Shown: positions 34,542-45,220 of the stretch, one piece after another
Layout of the letters: each line of letters starts with the position of its first letter
Numbering within the stretch: the first letter of the stretch is position 1
Assembly: GCA_016190245.1 (NCBI GenBank)
Contig: JACPQY010000060.1
Location: 112,443-176,442 of the forward strand
Origin: Nitrospirota bacterium
Lineage (GTDB): Bacteria > JACPQY01
Length of the DNA stretch: 64,000 bases
Direction of reading: 5' to 3'
Notes under the pieces: generated by a model
What the model saw: only the letters and a program-made list of their open reading frames with translations
What the model was told of the DNA's origin: nothing
Databases searched by the model: none
Made by a program: the position numbers and the translations under genes

Positions 34542-34606
34542 TTGGGGATCTTCCCGCGAAAGCGGGGAGGTCCCCGCCTACGTTTCGCGGCCCGCTCCTG
34601 ACGGAG

Positions 34607-35089
34607 CTACTTGGCCTGAGTGGACGCGGGAGAGGCCGCGGCCGGCCCTTCGCCCGCCTCGCTGCGGCTCGCCGCCTGGTTGGCGAGACGATCGGCCTCG
34701 CCGTTGAGCTTGCGCCGTATGTGAACAAGCTCCCACCGCTCGAACTCCCCGAGCAGCGCAAGAACCTTGGTCCATAGCGGAACGATCCGCTCGTGGCGAA
34801 CCTTGTACACGCCGGTCACCTGGTTCACGAGGAGTTGGGAATCCGAGTACACGCGGATCCGCCTGGCGCCGTGCTGGAGGGCGGCCTGGAGCGCCGCGAC
34901 GAGGGCGCTGTACTCCGCTACGTTGTTCGTCGTGCGTCCGAGCGGCAGCACGATCTCGGCGCGTTTCCCTCCCTCCGGGCCCTTGAGCACGGCCCCCCCC
35001 CCGGCCGGCCCGGGGTTGCCCCGCGAAGCTCCATCCACGTAGATCTCGAGGTCCACGATCGAAGCTTGCAGGGCGGTGTCCGTGGTCAT
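34607..35089 (-). CDS. rnhA: Ribonuclease HI-type protein
   Basis: A 160-residue RNase H-fold protein. It shows the acidic active site: Asp in EIYVDGASRGNPGPAG, Glu in TTNNVAEYSALVAAL, Asp in IRVYSDSQLLVNQVTG and Asp in RKLNGEADRLANQA. It belongs to the compact group lacking the basic protrusion of E. coli RNase HI. It degrades RNA in RNA-DNA hybrids. The ATG overlaps the stop of the zinc-ribbon gene (ATGA), a linkage common in deltaproteobacterial genomes. An Ala/Ser-rich tail follows the domain. Confidence 0.9.
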   Translation of the reverse strand: MTTDTALQASIVDLEIYVDGASRGNPGPAGGGAVLKGPEGGKRAEIVLPLGRTTNNVAEYSALVAALQAALQHGARRIRVYSDSQLLVNQVTGVYKVRHERIVPLWTKVLALLGEFERWELVHIRRKLNGEADRLANQAASRSEAGEGPAAASPASTQAK

Positions 35090-35835
35090 GCGGTGGCGGT
35101 CCCGGCTTCAGCCACCTCGTCCCCGGGCTCGAAATACAGGATCCGGTTGCAGCTCGGGCAGGTGTGAATGACTTCATCCTTGAGGAGCTCGTTGAAGATC
35201 TGGGGGGGGATGTTTCGGTGGCAGGCCATGCAGATTTCCGTCTTTGCCCGGGCCAGCGCCACGCCGCCCCGACGCTGACGGATGAGATCGTAGCGCCGCA
35301 GCAAGTCCGCGCTCACGCCGACGGCGGTCCGGTCCCGCTCCGTCACCACGCCTTGAATCGTCTCCTCCACTTCCTTGAGTCGCGCCAGAAGGGCTTTCTC
35401 CTTTTCCGCGAACTGGGCATCGAGGGCGCGTTTCTCGCTCTCGGACTGGCTCAGGACGCGCCGGTTCTCATCCATCAGGATCATCGTCTTGAGAAGTTCC
35501 TCCTCGCTGTCTTCCTTCATTTTCTTGGCGACCGAGATCTCTTTCAAGAGCGCCTGGTACTCCTTGTTCGTCTTGATCTGGGTTACACGCTCCTCGTAGC
35601 GCTTGATCTGTTCCTTTTCAAGCTGAATCTCATGCTCGATGGATCTTTGGTCGGTCTCGATCTTGGCCTGGCGCTGCTGGGTCTCAGCGACCCGCTGCTC
35701 ATGGGCGGCTTGCTCGGCGCGGATCGAATCCAACTCGCGGGGAATCTGCTCCTTGGCGTCGCGCATCTGTTGTATCCGGGCGTCGATGTCCTGGAGGTCA
35801 ACCAGGATGCGGAGCTGGGCTCGAATGGAAATCAT
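35086..35835 (-). CDS. Coiled-coil protein with C-terminal C4 zinc ribbon
   Basis: A 249-residue protein. Residues about 5-180 form a long coiled coil (QLRILVDLQDIDARIQQMRDAKEQIP onward), then a zinc ribbon with CMACHRNIP and CPSCNRILYF pairs near the C-terminus. It fits the CT398 / zf-RING_7 family, which is linked to flagellar and secretion assembly in some bacteria and to nucleic-acid handling in others; its function is not settled. It is coupled to rnhA and starts 29 bases after a tRNA gene on the same strand. Confidence 0.87.
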   Translation of the reverse strand: MISIRAQLRILVDLQDIDARIQQMRDAKEQIPRELDSIRAEQAAHEQRVAETQQRQAKIETDQRSIEHEIQLEKEQIKRYEERVTQIKTNKEYQALLKEISVAKKMKEDSEEELLKTMILMDENRRVLSQSESEKRALDAQFAEKEKALLARLKEVEETIQGVVTERDRTAVGVSADLLRRYDLIRQRRGGVALARAKTEICMACHRNIPPQIFNELLKDEVIHTCPSCNRILYFEPGDEVAEAGTATA

Positions 35836-35864
35836 GGTTTCGAAAGAGGGGATGTGATGGATCC

Positions 35865-35936
35865 TGGTCCCGCCTGGGATCGAACCAGGATCAGCCGCTT
35901 ATAAGGCGGCCGCTCTCGCCGTTGAGCTACGGGACC
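35865..35936 (-). tRNA. tRNA-Ile (anticodon UAU)
   Basis: A full cloverleaf can be drawn. The acceptor stem is GGTCCCG with CGGGACC, the D stem GCTC/GAGC, the anticodon stem GCCGC/GCGGC with loop CTTATAA, a 4-base variable loop, and the T arm CCTGG/CCAGG with TTCGATC. The anticodon is TAT, which reads the isoleucine codon AUA. CCA is not encoded. Most bacteria read AUA with a lysidine-modified CAU tRNA instead, so a genuine UAU tRNA is less common. Confidence 0.88.
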
Positions 35937-36143
35937 CCGCACCTTTCGGGCGAATCGCATTCTCTCCATTTTCGCGCCCGTTTGCCACAGGGCCTTCCGG
36001 AGGGACGTTGTGCGTGGCGGGGCCTCAGAAGAGGAGAATGCGACGCCATCGAGTGGGCCTGCCGACAAGGCGGCAGTTAGGCGGTCTGTTTTGCAACGGC
36101 GCTGGGCTGGGGCGAGCATGCTCAGTGCCCGAAAGGTGCGGGG
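35935..36143. repeat. Long-spaced inverted repeat flanking the rpoD-tRNA spacer
   Basis: CCCCGCACCTTTCGGGC at 35935-35951 is repeated in perfect inverse orientation at 36127-36143. A weaker inner pair (GCATTCTC near 35958 and GAGAATGC near 36033) lies between them. The left arm is the 5' leader of the tRNA-Ile gene; the right arm is a second copy of that leader without a tRNA. The enclosed bases have no gene I can support. Confidence 0.65.
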
Positions 36144-36168
36144 GGACCCCCGATGGATGGCGCTCGCA

Positions 36169-37954
<1,786 letters not shown>

Positions 37955-37968
<14 letters not shown>

Positions 37969-39826
37969 GGTTGATCGTGTTTTCCGGCTCAGACCGGAGC
38001 CATTCGGGCAGGCCCTCCGCGATCGGCCAAGGCAAGCGGGACGTCTCGACCTCCTTCTTGCGGCGATAGAGATCCTTCATCTCTGCGCTGCTGCCGGAAC
38101 GGCTGGCCTTCCGAATGAGGTTCCTTACATAAACCAGTTTGTCCTTTTTCGCAAGGTCGTGGAGGTTTTCCAGCGCATCGCGCAGCCGGGCCTCCGGGAG
38201 GGCGTCCGGGGCCGGGCCCGAGCGGAACTGGAGGCGCGTCAAACGAGCGGGGTCCAGATCGTCTCCGTGGTGGGCCATGAGGGCGTCCGGCGTCCTTTCC
38301 TCCGCGGCCCCGGCCTGCTCGCTCACCACTTTGATCAGCTTGAGGTGCCAAGGGTCGGAGAAGAGGGAACGGGTTTGGACGACCACTTCCCAAAGGAGGG
38401 GGTCGTCGAAAGCCGCCTGGAGAGCATCCTCCTCGTACTCGGTGCGGTGGCGGGCGCGCAAGGACCGCAGATCACGCGGGTCCGGCCGGGCGGCGGCAGG
38501 GGGCGCGTGGAGGGGCGGCTCGACACGGCCGGTGGTGAGCGAACGCCAGAGGCTTTGTTCGCGGATGCCAAGGCCGGCTGCCGCTTTCTTGAGGTAGGCG
38601 TCCTGGACCACGGGTTCACTCGCGGCGCGGAGGATCGTGAGGATGGCGTCCGCCGCCTGTTTCTGTTTCTGGGGCGTGGCCGGGGTGGAGCCGCCTATGA
38701 GGGTGTCCAGGGCTACGTCGAAGAGGTCCGCGTCGGCCTCGAAGCGGCGGTGCATCTCCGAGGGGCCGAGGCGGCGAATCAGGCTGTCCGGATCCTCGCC
38801 CCGAGGGAGGCGAACGGCGCGGGCGAGGACCCCTTCGGCAAGCAGCAGAGGCAGCGCGCGGAGCGCCGCGCGGGTGCCGGCATCGTCGGCGTCGAACAGG
38901 ACCTTGACCGTCGCGGCCACGCGTTTGAGGCCCCGCACGTGGTTCTCAGTCAACGCCGTCCCGAGGGGCGCCACGGCGGTGGGCAGACCGGCCTGGTGGA
39001 GGGCGATGACATCCATGTACCCCTCCACGAGGGTTGCCTGCGAGGCCTTCAGGATGTGCTCGCGCGCATGGTGGAGGCCGTAGAGGAGATCGCCCTTGTG
39101 GAAAAGCTCCGTCTCGGGGGAGTTGAAATACTTCGGTTCGGTGCGACCCTCGGGGGGCGCCGCGGCGGTCGAAGCTTGCGTCACGCGGCCGCCGAACCCC
39201 GCGAGGCGACCCTGTCCATCGCGAATCGGAAAGATGACTCGGGCTCGAAACAGGTCGAAGTACCCGCTCCTCCCGCTGCGGAGCAGCCCGCATGTCTCGG
39301 CCAAGCTCAGGTCCACCTTGCGGGAGCGGAAGTGATCGCGGAGGTTTTCCCAGCCTTCAGGCGCCCAGCCGAGCTCAAACCGTTCGATCGTCTCAGGCGT
39401 GAGCCCTCGGGCGCGCAGGTAGTCGAAGGCGCTTTTTCCGGCGGCGGAGGCAAGCTGCGCCCGGAAGAAGGAGCGCGCCGCCTCCAGAACGCCTCGCATC
39501 GCCTCGTGCAGGCTTTCCCGGCGGGCTTCCGACGGGCGCTGCGGCAGCGTCACGCCGGCTCGCTTTGCCAACTCCTTCAAGGCGTCCTGGAAACCGACGT
39601 GCTCGGTCTGCATGTAGAACCGGAAGAGGTCCCCGCCCACTCCGCATCCGAAGCAGTAGTAGAGCTGCTTGTCCGGGTTGACGTGGAAGGAGGGTGTTTT
39701 CTCCGAATGGAAAGGGCACAGGCCCACGAAGTGCCGGCCCGACTTCCGAAGGGGGACATGTTTCTGGACCAAGTCCACCAGTGAAAGCCGCTGACGGATC
39801 TGTTCGATCGAGTCGTCCCGAGTCAC
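37955..39826 (-). CDS. dnaG: DNA primase
   Basis: About 623 residues from GTG 39826 ([21 protein letters not shown]); a start at 39919 would add an unlikely leader. The CHC2 zinc finger reads [25 protein letters not shown], followed by the TOPRIM domain ([31 protein letters not shown]) and a C-terminal helicase-binding domain. It makes RNA primers for replication, with the DnaB helicase encoded at 61 kb. It is followed by rpoD in one operon; motA and its promoter are divergent, 291 bases away. Confidence 0.95.
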
Positions 39827-40060
39827 CGTCCCGTTCCTGCCGGCGTGGGTGATGATGTGTGCCGGCGGCGGATGTCGCCCCCGTGCGCGCCATTGTAGGA
39901 AGGGGAGGGCGTTTGTCAATCAAAGGCCGCGTTGTACCGGTGCTTTCCAAGGAGCGTCGCCAGACCAGTGCCCCCAAGACCACGCGTGAACCACACAAGA
40001 AGCCTTTTGCAATCGTTGTACGTTCTTTGAATTATCTTGAACGGAATTGTAAGTATTTGT

Positions 40061-40089
40061 TTGACAAGACCAACCCTCTCGGCTATATT
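40061..40089 (+). promoter_or_regulatory. Near-consensus sigma-70 promoter of the flagellar operon
   Basis: TTGACA (40061-40066), a 17-base spacer, then TATATT (40084-40089), in an AT-rich stretch unlike the rest of the window, 28 bases upstream of the motA start codon. This suggests that the flagellar operon is read by the housekeeping sigma factor rather than by FliA. Confidence 0.8.
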
Positions 40090-40117
40090 GTTGCCGTTGA
40101 GGAGCTGGTCATAGTCC

Positions 40118-40888
40118 GTGGATATCGCAACCCTTCTCGGCGTTGCCGCAGGTTCGGGGATGATCCTGTACGGGATCCTTCTGGGCAGCCCCCTACTGAC
40201 CTTCTACGACCTGCCGAGCGTGATGATCGTGGGTGGTGGTGCAATCGGTTCCACGCTCATCAATTTTACACTGGGCGAGGTTTTCAGCATCATGAAAGTG
40301 GCCAAGAACACGCTGTTCTCGCAGCCCGCCTCGCCTGCCGCGCTCATCCCCCAGTTTGTCGAGATGGCCCAGCGCGCCAAGCGGGAAGGGATTCTGGCCC
40401 TCGAGTCCGTGGTGGAGCAGACGAATGACAAGTTCCTGGGCACGGGCATTCAGCTCGCGGTGGACGGCTACGACCTAGAGGCCATCGGCGATATTCTCGA
40501 GTCCGACATCGAGCACATGCACGGCCGCCACCAGGCCGGGTCGGACATCTTCAACAAGATCGGTTACTATGCACCGGCCTTCGGCATGATCGGCACGCTC
40601 ATCGGGCTGGTGCAGATGCTCAAGAACTTGAATGACCCCTCGGCCATCGGCCCCGGCATGGCCACGGCGCTCATCACGACGTTCTATGGCGCGATCATGG
40701 CGAATCTCTTTTGCCTTCCCATCGCCGGCAAGCTGGCCAACCGCTCGGACAACGAGGTCATGATGAAGCGCCTCGTGGTCCAGGGGATTCTTTCCATCAG
40801 TTCCGGCGACAACCCACGCGTGGTCGAGCAGAAGCTCCTCACGTTCCTGCCGCCCAAAGAGCGCAAGTCGGTGTTTGCCGGGAAATGA
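40118..40888 (+). CDS. motA: Flagellar motor stator protein MotA
   Basis: A 256-residue inner-membrane protein with four transmembrane segments (ATLLGVAAGSGMILYGILLG; SVMIVGGGAIGSTLI; a pair around GYYAPAFGMIGTLIGLVQML and MATALITTFYGAIMANLFCLPI) and a cytoplasmic loop between the second and third. Pro residues of the channel segments are present. It forms the stator ion channel with MotB and transmits torque to FliG. The start is GTG with TGAGGAG upstream. It is the first gene of the long flagellar run. Confidence 0.93.
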   Translation: MDIATLLGVAAGSGMILYGILLGSPLLTFYDLPSVMIVGGGAIGSTLINFTLGEVFSIMKVAKNTLFSQPASPAALIPQFVEMAQRAKREGILALESVVEQTNDKFLGTGIQLAVDGYDLEAIGDILESDIEHMHGRHQAGSDIFNKIGYYAPAFGMIGTLIGLVQMLKNLNDPSAIGPGMATALITTFYGAIMANLFCLPIAGKLANRSDNEVMMKRLVVQGILSISSGDNPRVVEQKLLTFLPPKERKSVFAGK

Positions 40889-40897
40889 GCATCCGGG

Positions 40898-41689
40898 ATG
40901 GCGCATCGGAAAAAACGTGGAGCGATGCCCAAGAAGGGGGCGATCGAGACGCCGGGTTGGCTCCTCACCTTCGGCGATCTCAACAGCCTTCTCCTGACAT
41001 TCTTCGTGTTGCTCATCTCGCTGTCCGTCCCCAACAAGCCGAAGATGAAGCAGGTGATCATCTCCATGAACAACGCCTTCGGGGAGTCGAAGGAGACGGC
41101 CCCGGACGTGGCCAAGCGAAAGATGCCGTTGCACAAGGCGAGCGAGCCGGTGAACATGCCGGTGCATCAACCCACGGAGTTCCAGCGGAAGGTGGAGGAG
41201 AAGATCCGGCAGCAACGCACGGGGCAGTTTGCCCAGTTCGAGAAGACGCCGGAGGGCTTGCGGCTGCGGTTGCAGGAGGCGCTGCTTTTCGATCCCGGCT
41301 CCACGGAGATGCGCGGCACGGGAATCGCGTTCCTGGCTTCCCTGGCGCCGCTGGTGCGCAGTTCCGACTTTGCCGTGAGGATCGAGGGGCACGCGGATGC
41401 CGCCCCGTTCCAGTCGGAGTCGGTGCCGTCCAACGTGGAGCTTTCGGCGCTGCGCGCCACCAGTGTCCTTCGGGCTTTTCAGGGGCTGGGCGGGGTGGAC
41501 GCCAGGCGGCTCACCGCGGTCGGTTTTGGGGAGCACAGGCCCATTGCTCCCAACGACACGCCGGAGAACCGCGCGCGGAATCGGCGCGTGGATATCTATT
41601 TCATCGAGACCGAGGAGGAGCCTGAGGTGCCGCCTCGCACGTGGTCGCCCGGGAGCGATCTCGAACTTCCCCAGCGCAGGACGCGATAG
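40898..41689 (+). CDS. motB: MotB-like stator protein, first of two tandem copies
   Basis: A 263-residue protein from ATG 40898. The single transmembrane helix begins ETPGWLLTFGDLNSLLLTFFVLLISLS, with D27 as the ion-binding residue. The C-terminal OmpA-like peptidoglycan-binding domain follows (VRIEGHADAAPF, RLTAVGFGEHRPIAPNDTPENRARNRRVDIYF). It anchors the stator to the cell wall. It lies 10 bases after motA and 10 bases before a second motB. Compared with the second copy it has a longer Pro-rich C-terminal tail. Confidence 0.9.
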   Translation: MAHRKKRGAMPKKGAIETPGWLLTFGDLNSLLLTFFVLLISLSVPNKPKMKQVIISMNNAFGESKETAPDVAKRKMPLHKASEPVNMPVHQPTEFQRKVEEKIRQQRTGQFAQFEKTPEGLRLRLQEALLFDPGSTEMRGTGIAFLASLAPLVRSSDFAVRIEGHADAAPFQSESVPSNVELSALRATSVLRAFQGLGGVDARRLTAVGFGEHRPIAPNDTPENRARNRRVDIYFIETEEEPEVPPRTWSPGSDLELPQRRTR

Positions 41690-41698
41690 GACACCGCC

Positions 41699-42424
41699 AT
41701 GGCACGCCGCGAACCCAAGCCTCTCTCCGCGAAGAAGAACATCGAGACGCCCGGCTGGCTCCTCACCTTCGGCGACTTGAACAGCCTTTTGCTCACGTTC
41801 TTCGTCCTGCTCCTCTCGCTCTCGACGATCGATAAGGAACGCGCCCAGGAAGCCATGATGTCCCTCGAAAAAGCGTTCGGGATCCCGATCGGCACGTGGT
41901 CCATGAATCCCGTCAAATCGCCCATTGACGCCATCACCAAGACGAGCGCCTTTGATTTTCCCGCATTCCGCAAGCACGAGTACCAGCGGCGGATCGAGGA
42001 GGAAGTCCAGAAGAACCAGCTTGGAGAGTTCGTGGACGTCGAGTCCGGGCCCGGCGGGATCCTGATCCGCCTCAACACCGAGATCCTTTTCGAGCCGGGC
42101 GGCTTCAATCCGAGCGACTCCAGCCTGCCGTTTCTCAAGAAGATGGGTTCAATCATCAAGGATTCGCCATACGATGTCTTTGTGGAGGCCCACACGGACG
42201 ATCGGCCCATTTCCACGCCGCTCGTCAAGGACAATTGGGACCTCTCCGCGCGCCGGGCCTCGCGGGTGGCCGGCATCCTCGAAAAGTTTTCGGGGGTTGA
42301 ACCGGGGCGCATCGGCGCGGTAGGCTATGGCGAGAGCCGTCCCCTGGCTAGGAACGACACGCCCGAGAACCGGTCGCGAAATCGTCGCGTGGAGATCCTG
42401 CTAAGGGAGCCCAAGGCCCCGTGA
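41699..42424 (+). CDS. motB: MotB-like stator protein, second tandem copy
   Basis: A 241-residue paralogue of the preceding protein. The membrane segment ETPGWLLTFGDLNSLLLTFFVLLLSLS is nearly identical, with D26 as the channel aspartate. The plug and linker differ, and the OmpA-like domain reads VFVEAHTDDRPIS and IGAVGYGESRPLARNDTPENRSRNRRVEI. Both copies keep every residue known to matter, so both should be functional. Two MotB proteins with one MotA suggest mixed or alternative stators. Confidence 0.9.
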   Translation: MARREPKPLSAKKNIETPGWLLTFGDLNSLLLTFFVLLLSLSTIDKERAQEAMMSLEKAFGIPIGTWSMNPVKSPIDAITKTSAFDFPAFRKHEYQRRIEEEVQKNQLGEFVDVESGPGGILIRLNTEILFEPGGFNPSDSSLPFLKKMGSIIKDSPYDVFVEAHTDDRPISTPLVKDNWDLSARRASRVAGILEKFSGVEPGRIGAVGYGESRPLARNDTPENRSRNRRVEILLREPKAP

Positions 42425-42446
42425 GAGGGGATAGGAGGTAGAGAGG

Positions 42447-42941
42447 ATGGCCGAGGAAGAACCAGCAAAAGACGAAGCGGCACCGGAGCCCAAAAAGGGT
42501 GGAGGGGGCCTCAAGAAGATCCTGATCATCGTCCCGGCCGCCCTCGTCGGCGTGGGTGTGCTCGCCGGAGGGGGGATGTTCGCCTACAAGAAATTCATGG
42601 CCCAGAAGGCGGAGCCCGCCGACGTGATCAAGGAGATGGGGCCCACCTACGACCTCGAGCCGGTCATCGCCAACCTGGGGGATGAGAGCGGCGATCGCTT
42701 TGCCAAGCTCAAGCTCGTCTTTGAGTTAAGCGATGCGGCGATGGTGGAGGAGCTGGAGAAGCGCAAACCCAAAATCCAGCAGATCATCAACCTGACGCTG
42801 CGCAGCAAGACGGCCCGTGAGCTCAACACCTCCACGGGCATCGGCCTTTTCTCGGAGGAGATCCTCCACCAGGTGAACGCCATCCTCACCGGCGAGCACA
42901 CGATCCGGGAGGTCTATGTGACGGAGATCGCGGTCCAATAG
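42447..42941 (+). CDS. fliL: Flagellar basal-body protein FliL
   Basis: A 164-residue single-span membrane protein: acidic and Lys-rich cytoplasmic start, helix ILIIVPAALVGVGVLAGGGMF, then a periplasmic domain (MGPTYDLEPVIANLGDE, RFAKLKLVFELSD, LTGEHTIREVYVTEIAVQ). FliL surrounds the stator and helps recruit or stabilise it. AGGAGGTAGAGAGG precedes the ATG. It stands between the stator genes and the switch genes, as in many flagellar operons. Confidence 0.92.
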   Translation: MAEEEPAKDEAAPEPKKGGGGLKKILIIVPAALVGVGVLAGGGMFAYKKFMAQKAEPADVIKEMGPTYDLEPVIANLGDESGDRFAKLKLVFELSDAAMVEELEKRKPKIQQIINLTLRSKTARELNTSTGIGLFSEEILHQVNAILTGEHTIREVYVTEIAVQ

Positions 42942-42952
42942 CGGAGACGGTC

Positions 42953-43975
42953 ATGGCGGACAAGATGCTCAGCCAGGATGAGATCGATTCCCTGCTCTCG
43001 GGGATCCAGACCGGGGATCTGGCCACCGCCCTCGACGAGAAGAAACCGGCGAAGGCGAAGGGCGGTGGCGCGGCCGCGCCGGACGCGTCGTCCTACGATT
43101 TTACCCATCACGAGCGCTCCGTCACGGGCAAGTACCCCAGCCTCGAGAGATCCTTGGAGCGATTCGCGCGGTCCTTTCGGACGACGCTGTCCAACTCCTT
43201 GCGAACGATGGTGGACATCGCGGTAAACGCCGTGAAGGCGGGCAACTTCGGCGAGTTCCTCTCGCGCTTGCCTCTGCCTTCCAGCATCCACATCTTCAAG
43301 CTCGATCCCCTCAAGGGGACCGCGCTCGCCGTGCTCGAGACCAACCTCGTCTTCGCGCTGGTGGACATTTTCTTTGGCGGTAGCGGCAAGCCCTCCATGA
43401 AGATCGAGGGCCGCGAATTCACCGGCATCGAGAGCCGCATCATCCAGAAGGTGATCCACATGATGCTGGAGGACCTGGAGCGCGCCCTCTCCGACATCCT
43501 GCGCGTGAAGGCGGACTACCAGCGCGGCGAGATGAACCCGCAGTTCGCGAAGATCGTGCACGACAACGAGCAGGTCTTCATCGTCACCTTCGTGATGGAC
43601 CTGGACCAGCACTCGGGCAAGATGTACTTCTGTTTCCCGCAGAGCCTGTTCGACCCGGTGCGCGAGCGTCTCCGCGTCCAGGTGGCGGAAGAGGAGTCCT
43701 CGGACGACAAATGGAAGCCCCTCATCCGCCGGGAGGTGAAGAGCGTTCCCATCGAGGTGGCCGTGGAGCTCGGCCGGGCGCATACGACCGCGCGCGAGCT
43801 CCTCAGTCTTAAGGTGGGCGACATCGTCGAGCTGGAGCAGATGCACACTGACGAGTTGTTGGTGCGGGTGTCGGGCGTTCCGAAGATGAAGGGCGTTGCC
43901 GGGATCTACAGAGGGAACCTGGCGGTCAAGGTCTCGGCCTTACTGGAAGAGGAGCAAGTGAAAAATGGCGGATGA
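42953..43975 (+). CDS. fliM: Flagellar switch protein FliM
   Basis: A 340-residue protein. The N-terminus MLSQDEIDSLLSGIQ is the CheY-P binding peptide; the middle CheC-like domain contains YDFTHHERSVTGKYPSLERSLERFAR and GGSGKPSMKIEGREFTGIESRIIQKV; the C-terminal SpoA-type domain (VELGRAHTTARELLSLKVGDIVELEQ) binds FliN. It forms the C ring and sets rotation direction. Its end overlaps fliN by 11 bases. Presence of a CheY-binding peptide implies chemotaxis control elsewhere in the genome. Confidence 0.95.
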   Translation: MADKMLSQDEIDSLLSGIQTGDLATALDEKKPAKAKGGGAAAPDASSYDFTHHERSVTGKYPSLERSLERFARSFRTTLSNSLRTMVDIAVNAVKAGNFGEFLSRLPLPSSIHIFKLDPLKGTALAVLETNLVFALVDIFFGGSGKPSMKIEGREFTGIESRIIQKVIHMMLEDLERALSDILRVKADYQRGEMNPQFAKIVHDNEQVFIVTFVMDLDQHSGKMYFCFPQSLFDPVRERLRVQVAEEESSDDKWKPLIRREVKSVPIEVAVELGRAHTTARELLSLKVGDIVELEQMHTDELLVRVSGVPKMKGVAGIYRGNLAVKVSALLEEEQVKNGG

Positions 43976-44552
43976 GGAGAAGAAGGAGGAGTTTCCCTCG
44001 CTCGACGACTTCTGGTCGTCCGGCGGGGCGGAGGAAGGGCAGAAGCCGGAAGCGGGGGCGGCCCCCGCGGCCGCGCCTGCGGCCGGCGGCGAGGCGGCCC
44101 CCCCCGCGGCGGCCCCTGCAGCAGGGGGGGGAGCCACCCTGGGGGACATGAACCTGGAATCCGGCTGGGATGAGGCCCTCAAGGACATGACCTCGGCCGA
44201 GCCTCGCCCGGCGCCGCCGCAGGCGGGGAAGAAGGTTCAGGCCAAGGCGTTCGATACCATCGAGGCCGTCGAGCCCGAGCCGGGCGCCCAGCCCAGGAAC
44301 CTCGAGATCATCCTCGATATTCCCATGGAGATCACCGCAGAGCTCGGCAAGACCCGCATCATGGTCCAGGATTTCCTTCGCCTGGGCATGGGTTCTATTA
44401 TCGAGCTCCAGAAGGCCGCGGGCGAACCGGTGGAGATCCTGGTCAACGGCACCCTCGTGGCCCGAGGAGAAGTGGTGGTGGTCAACGAGAAGTTCGGCGT
44501 GCGATTGACCGACATCATCAGCCAGGCCGAAAGAATCAAGAAGCTGGTGTAG
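43965..44552 (+). CDS. fliN: Flagellar switch protein FliN
   Basis: A 195-residue protein. The C-terminal 85 residues are the SpoA domain (LEIILDIPMEITAELGKTRIMVQDFLRLG, VEILVNGTLVARGEVVVVNEKFGVRLTDIIS). The first 100 residues include a low-complexity Ala/Pro/Gly tract (about residues 25-55) longer than in E. coli FliN. FliN forms the bottom of the C ring and binds FliH for export. The gene overlaps fliM. Confidence 0.94.
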   Translation: MADEEKKEEFPSLDDFWSSGGAEEGQKPEAGAAPAAAPAAGGEAAPPAAAPAAGGGATLGDMNLESGWDEALKDMTSAEPRPAPPQAGKKVQAKAFDTIEAVEPEPGAQPRNLEIILDIPMEITAELGKTRIMVQDFLRLGMGSIIELQKAAGEPVEILVNGTLVARGEVVVVNEKFGVRLTDIISQAERIKKLV

Positions 44553-44573
44553 GCACGTGAAAACAGACCTGTC

Positions 44574-44588
44574 TCCGCCGTAGGCGGA
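44574..44588. repeat. TCCGCC/GGCGGA palindrome before fliO
   Basis: A small hairpin TCCGCC-GTA-GGCGGA lies in the 49-base spacer between fliN and fliO, directly before the fliO ribosome binding site (GGAAGGGGGG). It has the same core as the other dispersed palindromes in this window. Confidence 0.6.
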
Positions 44589-44601
44589 AGCGGAAGGGGG
44601 G

Positions 44602-45198
44602 ATGACGAACATGGAGGTTCGGAGGTGGATGGTGGTGGGCGCCTTGGTGTGTCTGGGCGCCGTGAGCATGGGCGCGCCCGCACTCGCGGGGCCCACACGG
44701 GCCGCCGGGGCCGGAGTGGCCGGAACCGAGCCGCTCGGGTTTGAAACGGGCGAAAGGTTGGGAACCCTGGATCTCGGCTCGGGTTCATCTCCCAGCATGC
44801 TCCAGAGCTCCGTGCGAGTGGTCTTCGGCGTGGGGTTCGTGCTGGCGCTTCTTTTCGCTCTCGCCTTCTTTGCGCAGAAGTATCTTCTCAAGGGAGCGGT
44901 CATCGGGGCGCGCGCGCGGTTCATCCGCATTGTGGACCGGCTCATCCTGGGGCCTCGCAAGTCGCTCATCGTGGTGGAGGCGTACGGAGAGAAGTTCCTC
45001 CTTGCCGCCGTCGGTTCCGGTTTCCAGTTCCTGTCGAAGATCGAGGATCACAACACCCCGGCCCGAGTGGCGGAGGCGAAGCCCGAAGAGGCGGCAGCAC
45101 CGGCGCGGCCGGCCGCCGCCGCTGCGGGAGGGGGCTCGATGGCCCGCTGGTCGAAAACGCTCCGCGAGGAGCTCGGTCGCCTGAGACTTCAACCGTAA
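44602..45198 (+). CDS. fliO: Flagellar biosynthesis protein FliO
   Basis: A 198-residue protein with a signal peptide (WMVVGALVCLGAVSMGAPALAGP), a transmembrane helix (VVFGVGFVLALLFALAFFAQKYLL) and the cytoplasmic FliO domain (IVDRLILGPRKSLIVVEAYGEKFLLAAV). FliO assists assembly of FliP into the export gate. The start could be ATG 44602 or 44611. An Ala-rich region comes before the C-terminus. Its place before fliP is the standard order. Confidence 0.87.
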   Translation: MTNMEVRRWMVVGALVCLGAVSMGAPALAGPTRAAGAGVAGTEPLGFETGERLGTLDLGSGSSPSMLQSSVRVVFGVGFVLALLFALAFFAQKYLLKGAVIGARARFIRIVDRLILGPRKSLIVVEAYGEKFLLAAVGSGFQFLSKIEDHNTPARVAEAKPEEAAAPARPAAAAAGGGSMARWSKTLREELGRLRLQP

Positions 45199-45220
45199 CG
45201 GGATCTGAAGAGAACAGGGC

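Noticed and set aside
34082-34777. Several open frames on both strands between accB and rnhA
   Set aside because: The region matches RNase P RNA; the frames are low-complexity Arg/Gly/Pro products of its hairpins.
35865-36143. Integration site of a mobile element at the tRNA
   Set aside because: No integrase, direct att repeat or phage gene is near; the repeat is inverted and lies on the 5' side of the tRNA.
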